Shown here: positions 1-10,662 of the stretch, piece after piece | Numbering within the stretch: the first letter of the stretch is position 1 | Layout: each line of letters begins with the position of its first letter | Made by a program: the position numbers and the translations under genes | The notes under the pieces: model-generated | Told to the model about the DNA's origin: nothing | The model's input: only the letters and a program-made list of their open reading frames with translations | The model's database searches: none | Source: Pseudomonas gingeri | GTDB lineage: Bacteria > Pseudomonadota > Gammaproteobacteria > Pseudomonadales > Pseudomonadaceae | Assembly (NCBI RefSeq): GCF_013385425.1 | Contig: NZ_JACAQA010000012.1 | Location: 26,547 to 90,546, forward strand | Reading direction: 5' to 3' | Length of the DNA stretch: 64,000 nucleotides

Positions 1-30
1 TTGCCCGCGAAGAGGCCCTTACAAGCGCCC
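1..30. repeat. Partial REP element at the window edge
   Basis: The first bases read ttgcccgcgaagaggccc, the same core as the REP arms at 3840-3917, 38166-38242 and 47240-47328. The element is cut by the window edge, so its partner arm and full length cannot be seen. It lies just past the thiC stop codon. Confidence 0.55.
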
Positions 31-47
31 GGTTACCTCAGACCGCA

Positions 48-1937
<1,890 letters not shown>

Positions 1938-2094
1938 CACGGCTCTCCAGACGGTATCCAGGGGGATTGTCGGGACGAACCTGAAGGCACGGACGCACCA
2001 GGGCTGGTGCTGTGCTCGGTGCTCGTGAAGGCTGTTCGATTGTCGAACAACATCCCGGACGGAGCACAAGAGGACTCGCCGGGGGACGAGAAAT

Positions 2095-2189
2095 CTTGTT
2101 CCCTACGCAGGCGCTAACCTGATCAGGTTCAACGGGATCCGGAATTATCCGATCTCAGCCTCATAGCAAGGCACCCCGACAAGAACAAG
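2095..2189 (-). promoter_or_regulatory. TPP riboswitch (THI element) of thiC
   Basis: On the minus strand the leader shows the conserved thi-box parts in order: CTTGTTC, GGGGTGCC, GGCTGAGA, a variable arm, then ACCTGATCAGGTTA and GCCTGCGTAGGGAA. The first CTTGTTC (2183-2189) pairs with GAACAAG (2095-2101) to close the P1 helix. About 157 nt lie between the aptamer and the thiC ATG; they hold small hairpins but no clear T-tract terminator, so I could not tell whether control is at transcription or translation. Confidence 0.95.
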
Positions 2190-2374
2190 CCGAGTGTAGA
2201 GAAGACTGCGACATAATGCCATCGCCCCCTTATTCGTCTGGATAAATGGCAGATATACAGGATTGTTGCCGACCCGCCCCGGCACTACACTCGCTACTTC
2301 TTGACGCTGGACAGGCCGGGCAGTAGCCTCGGCCATCGCATTACCACCGTAATATTTACTCTAGGAACTGCCTC

Positions 2375-3814
2375 ATGCTGCGCAAACTTTCACTGGCCCT
2401 GGCCGTGTCTTGTGCGACCAACGGACTGGTCTGGGCAGCTGAAACGCCCCTGACGGCCAAGACCGATCTGGTCAGCGTGTACCAGGAAGCCGTGGGCAAC
2501 AACGCCGACCTGGCCGCCGCCCGCGCCAACTATGACGCGCAAAAGGAAGTCGTGCCCCAGGCCCGGGCCGGCCTGCTGCCGAACCTGTCGGCCGGCGCCA
2601 GTACGAACAATGTCCAGACCTCCATCGACCAGCCGTCGATGAACCTCAACCGCAGCGCCACGACCTACCAGGCGACCCTGTCCCAGCCGCTGTTCCGGGC
2701 CGACCGCTGGTTCCAGTACCAGGCCGCCAAGGACGTCAACGAACAGGCCGCCCTGCAACTCTCGGCGACCGAGCAGAACCTGATCCTGCAAAGCGCCGAA
2801 AGCTATTTCGCGGTACTGCGCGCCCAGGACACCCTGGCCTCGACCAAAGCCGAGGAAGCGGCGTTCAAGCGCCAGCTCGACCAGTCCAACGAGCGCTTCG
2901 ACGTCGGCCTGTCGGACAAGACCGACGTGCTGCAATCCCAGGCCAGCTACGACACCTCGCGGGCCAACCGGATCGCTGCCCAGCGCTCGGTGGAGGATGC
3001 CTTCGAAGCCCTGATCACCCTGACCAACCGTCAGTACAACTCGATCCAGGGCATCGTCCACACCTTGCCGGTGCTGGCGCCGACCCCGAATGACGCCAAG
3101 GCCTGGGTCGACACCGCGGCCCGGCAGAACCTCAACCTGTTGGCGAGCAACTACGCCGTCAGCGCCGCCGAGGAAACCCTCAAGCAGCGCAAGGCCGGCC
3201 ATGCCCCGACCCTTGACGCGGTGGCCAAGTACGAGGCCGGCGACAACGACGGTTTCGGCCTGGGCAACCCCAATGCGTTGGGTCAGAGTTATGCCGGCCC
3301 AGTGAAGCAGACCACGATCGGCCTGCAATTGAGTGTGCCGCTCTACAGTGGCGGCCTGACCAGCTCGCAAGTGCGTGAATCCACTTCGCGCCTGAGCCAG
3401 ACCGAGCAGCAGCGTGAAGCCCTGCGTCGCCAGGTGGTGGAAAACACCCGCAACCTGCATCGTGCGGTGAACACCGATGTGGAACAGGTGCAGGCGCGCA
3501 AGCAGTCGATCATCTCCAACCAGAGTGCGCTGGAAGCGACCGAAATCGGTTATCAGGTGGGGACGCGCAATATCGTCGATGTGCTGGATGCCCAGCGTCA
3601 GCTGTACACCTCGGTGCGCGACTACAACAACACCCGCTATGACTACATTCTCGACAACCTGCGCCTGAAGCAGGCGGCGGGCACCTTGAACCCGGGCGAC
3701 CTGAGCGACCTGCAGCGCTACCTGAAGGCCGACTACAACCCGGACAAGGACTTCCTGCCACCGGATCTGGCGAAGGCAGCCGCGGCCAATCTCAAGGGCA
3801 ATCCAAAGTATTGA
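2375..3814 (+). CDS. tolC: TolC-family outer membrane efflux channel
   Basis: Trimeric outer-membrane exit duct for type I secretion and tripartite drug efflux. The 479-residue protein starts with a signal peptide (MLRKLSLALAVSC, cleavage probably after VWAA) and shows the two-fold repeat of the OEP family: one half around residues 30-230 and a second around 250-450, each with long Gln/Ala-rich coiled-coil helices. The motif QRQLYTSVRDYNNTRYDYI in the second half is typical of TolC. It is transcribed away from thiC and is followed by a REP pair, with no transporter partner beside it. The homologue at this place in P. aeruginosa is called OpmH, as far as I recall. Confidence 0.93.
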   Translation: MLRKLSLALAVSCATNGLVWAAETPLTAKTDLVSVYQEAVGNNADLAAARANYDAQKEVVPQARAGLLPNLSAGASTNNVQTSIDQPSMNLNRSATTYQATLSQPLFRADRWFQYQAAKDVNEQAALQLSATEQNLILQSAESYFAVLRAQDTLASTKAEEAAFKRQLDQSNERFDVGLSDKTDVLQSQASYDTSRANRIAAQRSVEDAFEALITLTNRQYNSIQGIVHTLPVLAPTPNDAKAWVDTAARQNLNLLASNYAVSAAEETLKQRKAGHAPTLDAVAKYEAGDNDGFGLGNPNALGQSYAGPVKQTTIGLQLSVPLYSGGLTSSQVRESTSRLSQTEQQREALRRQVVENTRNLHRAVNTDVEQVQARKQSIISNQSALEATEIGYQVGTRNIVDVLDAQRQLYTSVRDYNNTRYDYILDNLRLKQAAGTLNPGDLSDLQRYLKADYNPDKDFLPPDLAKAAAANLKGNPKY

Positions 3815-3839
3815 TCGGGACCTTGAGAACACCACGAAA

Positions 3840-3917
3840 CCTGTAGGAGCAGGGCTTGCCCGCGAAGCTTTTGGCGCCAGTGAGGCCCTCTTCGCGGGCA
3901 AGCCCTGCTCCTACAGG
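3840..3917. repeat. Inverted REP pair (BIME-like)
   Basis: Two 28-bp arms, cctgtaggagcagggcttgc... and its exact reverse complement, flank a loop of about 22 bp. The pair lies between the convergent tolC and waaA genes, the usual position for Pseudomonas REP pairs, and could help terminate transcription or protect mRNA 3' ends. Confidence 0.9.
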
Positions 3918-3960
3918 ACGTATTGCGGCCACAAAATCGTGTTCATCCTTGATTGAGGTT

Positions 3961-5238
3961 CTAGCGCGACAACAAACGCCCCAACCCATCCAGCAAACGC
4001 TGCAACGCGCCCTGGTTGGCCCGCATCACCTTCAGCCCCGCCTCACCCATCTTCTGCGCATCACGCGGCAACTCGAACAGGCGCTGCACCGCCACCGCCA
4101 GGCCTTCGGCATCCTCCACTTCCTGCAACGCCCCCGCTTCACGCATCAACGCAGCGATCTCGAGGAAGTTGAACAGGTGCGGCCCGCTCAACACCGGCTT
4201 GCACAGCGCCGCCGGCTCCAGCAGGTTATGCCCGCCGTTGGGCACCAGGCTGCCGCCGACGAACGCGCTGTCAGCCAAGGCGTAGAGAAACAGCAGCTCG
4301 CCCATGGTGTCACCGAGCAACACCGAGGTTTGCGCACTGACAGGCTCGCCGCTGGAACGCCGTACCGTCGAAAAACCCTGCTCCTGGCACAAGGCGAACA
4401 CGCTGTCGAAGCGCTCCGGGTGACGCGGCACCAGGATCAGCAAGGCGTTCGGATAGTTGCCCAACAATTGCCGATGGGCCGCCAGCACCACCGCGTCCTC
4501 ACCTTCATGGGTGCTCGCGGCGATCCACACCGGCCGTTCCTGTGCCTGCCATTGCCCACGCAGTTCAGCGGCGCGCACCAGCAGTTGCGGGTCGATGCTC
4601 AAATCGAACTTGATCGAGCCGGTCACCTCGACGCATTCAGGCCGGGCGCCCAGTTGCCGGAAACGCTCGGCTTCGGCTTCGGTCTGCACCGCGATCAGGC
4701 TCATTTCCTCCAGCATCGGCCGGGTCAGGCGGGCGAATCGCCCATAACCCTTGGCCGAACGCGCCGACAGTCGCGCATTGGCCAGCGCCACCGGAATCCC
4801 GCGCCTGGCGCACTGATGGATATGGTTGGGCCACAGCTCGGTCTCCATGATCACCGCCAGCTTTGGCCGCGCCGCCTCGAGAAAACGCGCCGCCGCCCAC
4901 GGCAAGTCGTAAGGCAGGTAGCAATGCTGAATGCGCGGCTCGTCGGCGAACAGCGCCTTGATCCGCTCGGAACCGGTGGGCGTCATGCAGGTGACCGTGA
5001 TCGGCAGCTGCGGATACTTCGCCAGCAAGGCGCGAATCATCGGCGCGGCGGCAATACTCTCGCCAACCGACACGGCGTGCACCCAGATCCCGTCCGGGCG
5101 CAATGTCGGCAGGCCACGGGCAAAGCGCTCGCCGACCCGCCGGGCATAAGCCGGCGCCCTGCGCGCCCGCAGCCATAGACGCAACGCCACCAGCGGCAGC
5201 CCCAGGTGAAACAAAAAGCTGTAGAGAGTTCTATTCAT
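3961..5238 (-). CDS. waaA: 3-deoxy-D-manno-octulosonic acid (Kdo) transferase
   Basis: Membrane-associated GT30 enzyme that adds Kdo residues from CMP-Kdo to the lipid IVA precursor, the first step of LPS core assembly. The 425 residues match the family length. An N-terminal hydrophobic stretch (LYSFLFHLGLPLVALRLWL) anchors it to the inner membrane. Family signatures include WVHAVSVGESIAAAPMI near residue 50 and, in the C-terminal Rossmann half, SAFVGGSLVPNGGHNLLEPA, which forms the nucleotide-sugar site. The gene stands alone between the REP pair and a LysR gene, apart from the main core cluster, as in other pseudomonads. Confidence 0.96.
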   Translation of the reverse strand: MNRTLYSFLFHLGLPLVALRLWLRARRAPAYARRVGERFARGLPTLRPDGIWVHAVSVGESIAAAPMIRALLAKYPQLPITVTCMTPTGSERIKALFADEPRIQHCYLPYDLPWAAARFLEAARPKLAVIMETELWPNHIHQCARRGIPVALANARLSARSAKGYGRFARLTRPMLEEMSLIAVQTEAEAERFRQLGARPECVEVTGSIKFDLSIDPQLLVRAAELRGQWQAQERPVWIAASTHEGEDAVVLAAHRQLLGNYPNALLILVPRHPERFDSVFALCQEQGFSTVRRSSGEPVSAQTSVLLGDTMGELLFLYALADSAFVGGSLVPNGGHNLLEPAALCKPVLSGPHLFNFLEIAALMREAGALQEVEDAEGLAVAVQRLFELPRDAQKMGEAGLKVMRANQGALQRLLDGLGRLLSR

Positions 5239-5261
5239 GGCGACGGAGTTTATCGACTTTT

Positions 5262-6152
5262 TCAGCCGATCGCCTGCAAGTGCTCGGCAAAGCGTTCAGC
5301 CAGCCAGCGCGCCGCCGGTCCCAGGGGCTCATCGCGGCGCCAGACCAGTTCAACCACCAGCGCCGGCGGCGTCCATTCGCTGCTCAGCTCGACCATCTGG
5401 TTCTGGTACGCCGGGTATTGCACCACGTGCCGTGGCAGCCAGGCCCAGCCCAGGCCGCGCATCAACAGCTCAGCCATCACGTAGAAGGAGTCCGCCCGCC
5501 AGACCTGCGGACTGAGCTGTTCGTCGCCGGGGTAACCGCTCTGTTGCGGGGAAATGAGCAATTGCCGATGCCGGGCCAGTTGCTGGCGGTTGACCCGCAG
5601 CGAAGCCGCCAAAGGGTGATTGACCGCGCACACCGTGACCATTTCGACACTGCCCAACGCCCGTCGCTCCAGGGTTTGCGGCATCTGGTCGTGGTGGAAC
5701 AGCAGGCCCAGGTCCGCCCGTCGCTCCACCAGTTTGCGCGCGACATCACCCTGGGCACCGCTGGCCAGTTGCACCTCGACGCTGGGGTAATGCTCCGACA
5801 GCGCTTCCAGACTGTCGAGCACCGGCTGATAGGGCATGGCCTCGTCCTGGGCCAGGCGCAAACAGGCTTCCTCGCCACGCATCAAGGCCAGCGCCCTACC
5901 ATTGAGACGATCGCACTGGCGTAGCACTTCCCGCGCCTCCTCCAGCAACGCGGCCCCGGCCTCGGTCAACTTCGGCTGGCGGCCGCTGCTACGCTCGAAC
6001 AGCGTCACCCCCAGATCGGTCTCCAACAGGGCGATCGCATTGCTGACCGCCGACTGCGCCTTGTGTTGCTGGCGGGCCACGGCGGAAAACGAACGCTGCT
6101 CGGCAACGCCGACGAACAGGCGCATCTGCTCCAGGTTCCACTGAATACTCAT
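5262..6152 (-). CDS. LysR-family transcriptional regulator, divergent from emrE
   Basis: A 296-residue regulator with the N-terminal winged helix-turn-helix of the LysR family (SFSAVARQQHKAQSAVSNAI around residues 20-40) and a C-terminal co-inducer domain. The frame can be read from a TTG two codons further up, but ATG at 6152 is the simpler start; neither has a strong ribosome site. It is divergent from the SMR pump, and the 102-bp gap holds an inverted repeat (6173-6197), so control of the pump and of itself is likely. The inducer cannot be told from sequence. Confidence 0.88.
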   Translation of the reverse strand: MSIQWNLEQMRLFVGVAEQRSFSAVARQQHKAQSAVSNAIALLETDLGVTLFERSSGRQPKLTEAGAALLEEAREVLRQCDRLNGRALALMRGEEACLRLAQDEAMPYQPVLDSLEALSEHYPSVEVQLASGAQGDVARKLVERRADLGLLFHHDQMPQTLERRALGSVEMVTVCAVNHPLAASLRVNRQQLARHRQLLISPQQSGYPGDEQLSPQVWRADSFYVMAELLMRGLGWAWLPRHVVQYPAYQNQMVELSSEWTPPALVVELVWRRDEPLGPAARWLAERFAEHLQAIG

Positions 6153-6172
6153 GGGCAACCCATCTTTTTTTC

Positions 6173-6214
6173 AGATAGGTAATGACTTTACCCCATCTGG
6201 TGAGTCTCTAGAAT
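6173..6214 (+). promoter_or_regulatory. Candidate LysR operator and emrE promoter
   Basis: An imperfect dyad reads agataggtaa, then a short spacer, then ttaccccatct; the half-sites are AGATaGGTAA and AGATgGGGTAA. It is followed at 6209-6214 by TAGAAT, a good -10 hexamer for the SMR gene, with a weak -35 (ctttac) overlapping the dyad. The placement fits a LysR-type regulator binding at the -35 region. Confidence 0.4.
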
Positions 6215-6254
6215 GCCAACCTTATCAGCAGGCCCAAATACGAGAGATTGTCCC

Positions 6255-6587
6255 ATGCACGCTTACTACTACCTGGCCATCGCCATCTGCGCCGAAGTCA
6301 TCGCCACCGTCTCCATGAAAGCGGTCAAGGGCCTGAGCACGCCGATCCCCTTGTTGCTGATCATCGTCGGTTACGCCATCGCCTTCTGGATGCTGACCCT
6401 GGTGGTGCGCACGGTGCCGGTGGGCGTGGCCTACGCGGTCTGGGCCGGGATGGGCATTGTCATGGTCAGCGTCGCGGCGCTGTTTCTCTACGGGCAGAAG
6501 CTGGATATCCCGGCGATGCTCGGCATGGGCCTGATCGTCCTCGGTGTGGTGGTGATCCAGCTGTTCTCGAAGACCGCCGGGCACTAG
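6255..6587 (+). CDS. emrE: SMR-family multidrug efflux protein, EmrE type
   Basis: Small proton-coupled inner-membrane exporter of cationic compounds, active as an antiparallel dimer. The start at 6255 gives exactly 110 residues, the EmrE length, and places the landmark residues in register: Tyr4, the proton/substrate-binding Glu14 (AICAEVIA) and Trp63 (AYAVWAGMG). Four membrane helices fill the chain. An upstream ATG would add 14 polar residues and break this register. The LysR gene opposite is the likely regulator. The exact substrates cannot be inferred, because SMR subtypes with quaternary amine and guanidinium specificity look alike. Confidence 0.93.
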   Translation: MHAYYYLAIAICAEVIATVSMKAVKGLSTPIPLLLIIVGYAIAFWMLTLVVRTVPVGVAYAVWAGMGIVMVSVAALFLYGQKLDIPAMLGMGLIVLGVVVIQLFSKTAGH

Positions 6588-6640
6588 CCCGCTCGCCACC
6601 TGTATACTGCGAGCCTTGTCTTGAACACCGAGGTCGCCGC

Positions 6641-7816
6641 ATGCCATCCGCTCTCTCCACCGATGTCCTGATTGTCGGCGCCGGCGTTGCCGGTCTCTGG
6701 CTCAACGCGCGCCTGCGCCGCCAGGGGTTTTCGACGGTACTGGTGGAACGCGCCAGCCTCGGCGGCGGACAGAGCCTCAAATCCCAGGGCATCATCCACG
6801 GCGGTGCCAAATACGCCCTGCACGGTGCCCTGAGCGGCGCCTCGGAAGCCATCGCCGACATGCCGCGGCGCTGGCGCGAGGCCCTGGCCGGCAACGGCGA
6901 GCTCGACCTGTCGGGCGTGCGCCTGCTCTCCGAAGCCCACTATCTGTGGTCTCCCGGCACCCTGGCCGGCAATCTCACCAGCTTCTTCGCCAGCAAGGCC
7001 GTGCGCGGTCGGGTCGACCAGGTCAAGGGCGAACAACTGCCGCCCGCCCTGCAAAACCCGCGCTTCAAGGGCAAGGTCTATCGCCTGGCCGAACTGGTGA
7101 TCGATGTGCCGAGCCTGATCACCCGCCTGGCCGAACTGGCCGGTGACGGCCTGCTGGCCGGCCACGATATCGAACCCCTGCTGGACAACGAGCAACTGGT
7201 GGGCCTGCGGGTCGATGGCCGCGATATCCATGCCCAACGCATTGTGCTCAGCGCCGGGGCGGGCAACGCCGCGCTGCTCAAGGCCCTCGGCCTGAGCCAG
7301 CCGGCCATGCAGACACGCCCCTTGCACATGGTGCTGGTCAAAGGCCCAAGCCTGAAGCCGTTGTACGCCCATTGTCTGGGCGGCGGACCCAAGCCACGGA
7401 TTACCGTGACCACCCATCCGGCGGCCGATGGCCAGTGGGTCTGGTACCTCGGCGGCGATATCGCCGAGGCCGAAGGCGTCGCCCGCGAGCCCGCCGCGCA
7501 GATCGCCAGCGCCCAGAAGGAACTCGGCAACCTGCTGCCCTGGGTCGACCTGAGCCAGGCGCAATGGGCCACCTTGCGGGTCGAGCGCGCCGAACCGCTG
7601 CAATCGGGCCTGACCCGTCCGGACAACGCCTTCCTCGCCGAACAGGATCGCCTGCTGGTGGGCTGGCCGACCAAGCTGGCCCTGGCGCCGGACTTCGCCG
7701 ACCGAGTGCTCAAGAGCCTGGAACGCGACGGTATCCGTCCGGGCCCGGCAGCCACCTTGCCCGACCTGCCGAAGCCGACGATGGCGCAAACCCCTTGGGA
7801 GCAACTGCTGCCATGA
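6641..7816 (+). CDS. FAD-dependent oxidoreductase, DAO family
   Basis: The 391-residue protein opens with a dinucleotide-binding fold, DVLIVGAGVAGLWLNARL, followed by VLVERASLGGGQSLKSQG, as in D-amino acid oxidase and glycerol-3-phosphate dehydrogenase relatives. The substrate is unknown. The reading frame continues far upstream through the SMR gene, but ATG at 6641 starts directly at the FAD-binding domain and is the sensible start. Its TGA overlaps the ATG of the next gene (ATGA), so this gene and the aldo-keto reductase are translationally coupled. The same trio of oxidoreductase, aldo-keto reductase and hypothetical protein follows emrE in P. aeruginosa, as I recall, which suggests a conserved but uncharacterised redox unit. 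Confidence 0.87.
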   Translation: MPSALSTDVLIVGAGVAGLWLNARLRRQGFSTVLVERASLGGGQSLKSQGIIHGGAKYALHGALSGASEAIADMPRRWREALAGNGELDLSGVRLLSEAHYLWSPGTLAGNLTSFFASKAVRGRVDQVKGEQLPPALQNPRFKGKVYRLAELVIDVPSLITRLAELAGDGLLAGHDIEPLLDNEQLVGLRVDGRDIHAQRIVLSAGAGNAALLKALGLSQPAMQTRPLHMVLVKGPSLKPLYAHCLGGGPKPRITVTTHPAADGQWVWYLGGDIAEAEGVAREPAAQIASAQKELGNLLPWVDLSQAQWATLRVERAEPLQSGLTRPDNAFLAEQDRLLVGWPTKLALAPDFADRVLKSLERDGIRPGPAATLPDLPKPTMAQTPWEQLLP

Positions 7817-8625
7817 GCCTGCCGACCCTGCACGACCTGCATCGAGCCCTCGGTAGTACCGGCCTGCAGGTGTCCCCCCTGGGCCTGGGCACCGTCAAGC
7901 TCGGCCGCGACCAGGGAGTCAAATACCCCAACGGTTTCCAGATTCCCGACGACCAGCAAGCCCGCCAACTGCTGCATCTGACCCGCGATCTGGGCATCAA
8001 CCTGATCGACACCGCGCCGGCCTACGGTCGCAGCGAAGAACGCCTGGGCCCTCTGCTGCGCGGACAGCGCCAGGAGTGGGTGATCGTCAGCAAGGTCGGC
8101 GAAGAGTTCGAAGCCGGCCAGTCGAGCCATGACTTCAGTGCCGTCCATACCCGATTCTCCGTGGAGCGCAGCCTGCAACGCCTGGAAACCGACTTTATCG
8201 ACCTGGTGCTGGTGCACTCCGACGGCAACGACCTGGCGATCCTCGAACACAGCGAGGTCTACCAGACCCTCGCGGCCTTGAAGGGCGAAGGCAAGATCCG
8301 TGCTTTCGGTTTTTCCGGCAAAACCGTCGAAGGCGGCCTGAAGGCTCTGGAACAAGGTGATTGCGCGATGATCACCTACAATCTGAACGAACAGGGCGAG
8401 AAGCCGGTCATTGACTATGCTGCTGACCATGGCAAGGCGATCCTGGTGAAAAAGGCCCTGGCCAGCGGCCACATCTGCCTGGACCCCGGTATCGACCCGG
8501 TGCGGGCCAGCTTCGAACTGCTATTTGCACAGCCCGGCGTTGCCAGTGCTATTGTCGGTACCATCAACCCGCTGCACCTTGCCCATAATGTGGCGACGGT
8601 GGCCCGGGTCATTCGCCAAAACTGA
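7813..8625 (+). CDS. Aldo/keto reductase
   Basis: NAD(P)H-dependent oxidoreductase with a TIM-barrel fold, 270 residues, slightly shorter than typical family members. Visible features are the start of the barrel (TGLQVSPLGLGTVKLG), the catalytic region NLIDTAPAYGRSEERLG with the active-site Asp and Tyr, a Lys in VIVSKVGEE, and a C-terminal cofactor region with VASAIVGTINPLHL. It starts within the last codon of the FAD oxidoreductase gene and ends 41 bases before the start chosen for the next gene, so the three form an operon. The substrate is not evident. Confidence 0.9.
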   Translation: MSLPTLHDLHRALGSTGLQVSPLGLGTVKLGRDQGVKYPNGFQIPDDQQARQLLHLTRDLGINLIDTAPAYGRSEERLGPLLRGQRQEWVIVSKVGEEFEAGQSSHDFSAVHTRFSVERSLQRLETDFIDLVLVHSDGNDLAILEHSEVYQTLAALKGEGKIRAFGFSGKTVEGGLKALEQGDCAMITYNLNEQGEKPVIDYAADHGKAILVKKALASGHICLDPGIDPVRASFELLFAQPGVASAIVGTINPLHLAHNVATVARVIRQN

Positions 8626-8666
8626 TGCCGCCCAGGCGGCCGACCCCGACGCAAGAAGGAGCCGAG

Positions 8667-9632
8667 ATGCCGCGGACGCTGATACGCAAGAACCCCAGCG
8701 ACTTCAAGACCCTGCCATTACTCGTCGAGGCGACCCCCGAAGGCTTGAGCTACCAGAGCGTCGGGATGCCGTTGAACTTTGCGCAAACCCTGCACAAACG
8801 CAAACCGGTCGCGGTGGACGACCCCGAGCGTTTCACCCTGGAACTGGCCAACCTCGGCGTCTCGGTGCGACTGACCCTGCACTGGCACAACCGCGACTAC
8901 TGGGTGTTGGTCCGCCAGCGCCGCCAGGATCGCGGCGACGTGGTGCTCAAGCTGATTTCAGGTTATGTGCCGGCCCATGAACTGGCCATTCCGCTGCTCA
9001 CCGCGATTGCCGAAATCGCCGAAGAGTGCCTGCTGGAAACCCCGGAAGGCTGGCTGACCGGGCGCTTCAACGACACCTGGCTGCCGGCGCCCTACTCCGC
9101 GGCGCTGCATTATCGCGAAGCCCTGCCCTTTCGCCTGACGCCCTTGTCCGGCGCGGCAAGGCCGGTACGCTGCGGCGCGCTGCAGTTGATGGAACGACCG
9201 CAGACCTACGTGCACCTGCCCACCGCTTCACTGCAGTTGATCTATGACCTGCGGCTCGAGGTCCCCCGCGACGCCAAATCCCTGAGCCTGTTCCATGTCG
9301 ACGAACGATTGGAGAACGATCAGTTGGTGGCGCGCCTGGACCGCAGTCGTCCCGATCTGTACCTGATGCCACTCAAGGACGGACGGCCGTGTGCCGAGCT
9401 GTACACCCTGAAAAAGGATCAATTGCACCCGGCCAGTACCCGTGGCCTGTACCTGGCGGAAAGCTTTGCCCGACAGGAAGGCTGGGTGGTGCGCGAGGAG
9501 CGGATTCGCTGGAAGGACTGGGTCCGGCAGCAGGGGATGGCGGAGCCTGAAAAGGACTCGAAGATCAGGCGCCTGACCGGCAAGGCCCGGCAGATCTTGC
9601 GCAAGATCGTGCCGGTGAAAACCGGGCGCTGA
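8667..9632 (+). CDS. Conserved hypothetical protein of the oxidoreductase operon
   Basis: A soluble protein of 321 residues with no signal peptide or membrane helix. Such Pseudomonas proteins are sometimes labelled metal ABC transporter ATPase in databases, but I see no Walker A or ABC signature motif, so that label should not be trusted. The C-terminus is basic (KIRRLTGKARQILRKI). ATG at 8667 is preferred over the in-frame ATG at 8625 because a good ribosome site, AAGAAGGA, stands just before it. It is the last gene of the operon; the disrupted REP and the IS110 element begin about 20 bases after its stop. Confidence 0.75.
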   Translation: MPRTLIRKNPSDFKTLPLLVEATPEGLSYQSVGMPLNFAQTLHKRKPVAVDDPERFTLELANLGVSVRLTLHWHNRDYWVLVRQRRQDRGDVVLKLISGYVPAHELAIPLLTAIAEIAEECLLETPEGWLTGRFNDTWLPAPYSAALHYREALPFRLTPLSGAARPVRCGALQLMERPQTYVHLPTASLQLIYDLRLEVPRDAKSLSLFHVDERLENDQLVARLDRSRPDLYLMPLKDGRPCAELYTLKKDQLHPASTRGLYLAESFARQEGWVVREERIRWKDWVRQQGMAEPEKDSKIRRLTGKARQILRKIVPVKTGR

Positions 9633-9686
9633 CAGGGAGGAATGTACGCCATCCCTGTGGGAGATTCTATGGTTGCGGGGAAGCCC

Positions 9687-10634
9687 TTAAGCAACTTTAG
9701 ATTGGTACTCGCTCTGGTTTTTTAACAGGGCGAACACCACCCGCGCCAATTTACGGGCAAGGATGACCAACGCCTGAGTCGTGCTGAAGCCACGGGCCCT
9801 TAGCTCTTCGTAGAGCGGTTTCCAGGTCGCTGTACGGCTGGCAGACATGGCGGCGTTATGCAGCAGTCGACGAGCCTCTGAGTCACCTCGTTTGGTCAGG
9901 CTGCGACGTCCGTCCTTTTGCCCCGATTTGGACACCCTCAGGTCCATCCCAAGAAAGGCGATAAATGCATCGCATCCCCTGAACTCACCACGCTGAAAAG
10001 TAGCCAGCAACCGGGCAGCCGTTAAAAAACCAATACCTTCAACCTTCATGCAGCGTTTCAGTTGACCCATCAAGCCAGCTTTTTCCAGCAGGTCCTTGAT
10101 CATTTTTTCGACGAGCGCTTCGAGTCTTTGCATCGAGCGGACCTGAGCGGCGAATGAGGTTTTCAGAAGCGGCTCATTGGCCCAGCTTTGAACCAGGCTG
10201 GTACGGGCCTGGACCAATGCAGCACGCCGACGGAACAGGCTCAACAACTGGCGATAAAGAGGGGACGGCGGCGTCCATGGATGTAACTCCTCGGCCTCAT
10301 TTTTCAGGTACCGAGCTAATAGGCGGGCATCGAGGGCATCGGTCTTGGCGCGTACATTCACGCCTTTTCGATAGTGGCTCAGTTCATAGCCACCGATCAT
10401 GTAAATGTCACACCCGGCTTCATAGGCCAAATCGGCAAAAAGCACGTGATAGATGTTCGTGGCTTCAATGGCGATGGTGACAGTTCCAGGCAACGCCTTT
10501 AGCCACTTCTTGATGGCCGCCTTGGTGTTGGCAATGGTCTCCAGCAGATCGCGTTCAGCCTGGTAGATCACCAGCTCATTCTTGGCGACATCTACGCCCA
10601 CTATCGGTTTTGAGACGGGAACCAGCATTGCCAT
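9687..10634 (-). CDS. IS110-family transposase (DEDD recombinase)
   Basis: RNA-guided DNA recombinase of 315 residues that excises and inserts the element through a circular intermediate. The N-terminal RuvC-like domain has all four acidic residues: Asp15 (GVDVAK), Glu57 (AIEATN), Asp99 and Asp102 (KTDALDARLLARY). The C-terminal Transposase_20 domain follows, with VEGIGFLTAARLLATF near residue 198, AFIAFLGMD, and a serine-containing motif (HNAAMSAS, residues 259-266) where the family's nucleophilic serine is expected. The ATG at 10634 has a strong GGAGG ribosome site. No stop or frameshift interrupts it, so the enzyme is probably functional. It lies between the oxidoreductase operon and hldE. 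Confidence 0.95.
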   Translation of the reverse strand: MAMLVPVSKPIVGVDVAKNELVIYQAERDLLETIANTKAAIKKWLKALPGTVTIAIEATNIYHVLFADLAYEAGCDIYMIGGYELSHYRKGVNVRAKTDALDARLLARYLKNEAEELHPWTPPSPLYRQLLSLFRRRAALVQARTSLVQSWANEPLLKTSFAAQVRSMQRLEALVEKMIKDLLEKAGLMGQLKRCMKVEGIGFLTAARLLATFQRGEFRGCDAFIAFLGMDLRVSKSGQKDGRRSLTKRGDSEARRLLHNAAMSASRTATWKPLYEELRARGFSTTQALVILARKLARVVFALLKNQSEYQSKVA

Positions 10635-10662
10635 TAAGCATCCTCCGGGATAAGGTTTGGGT

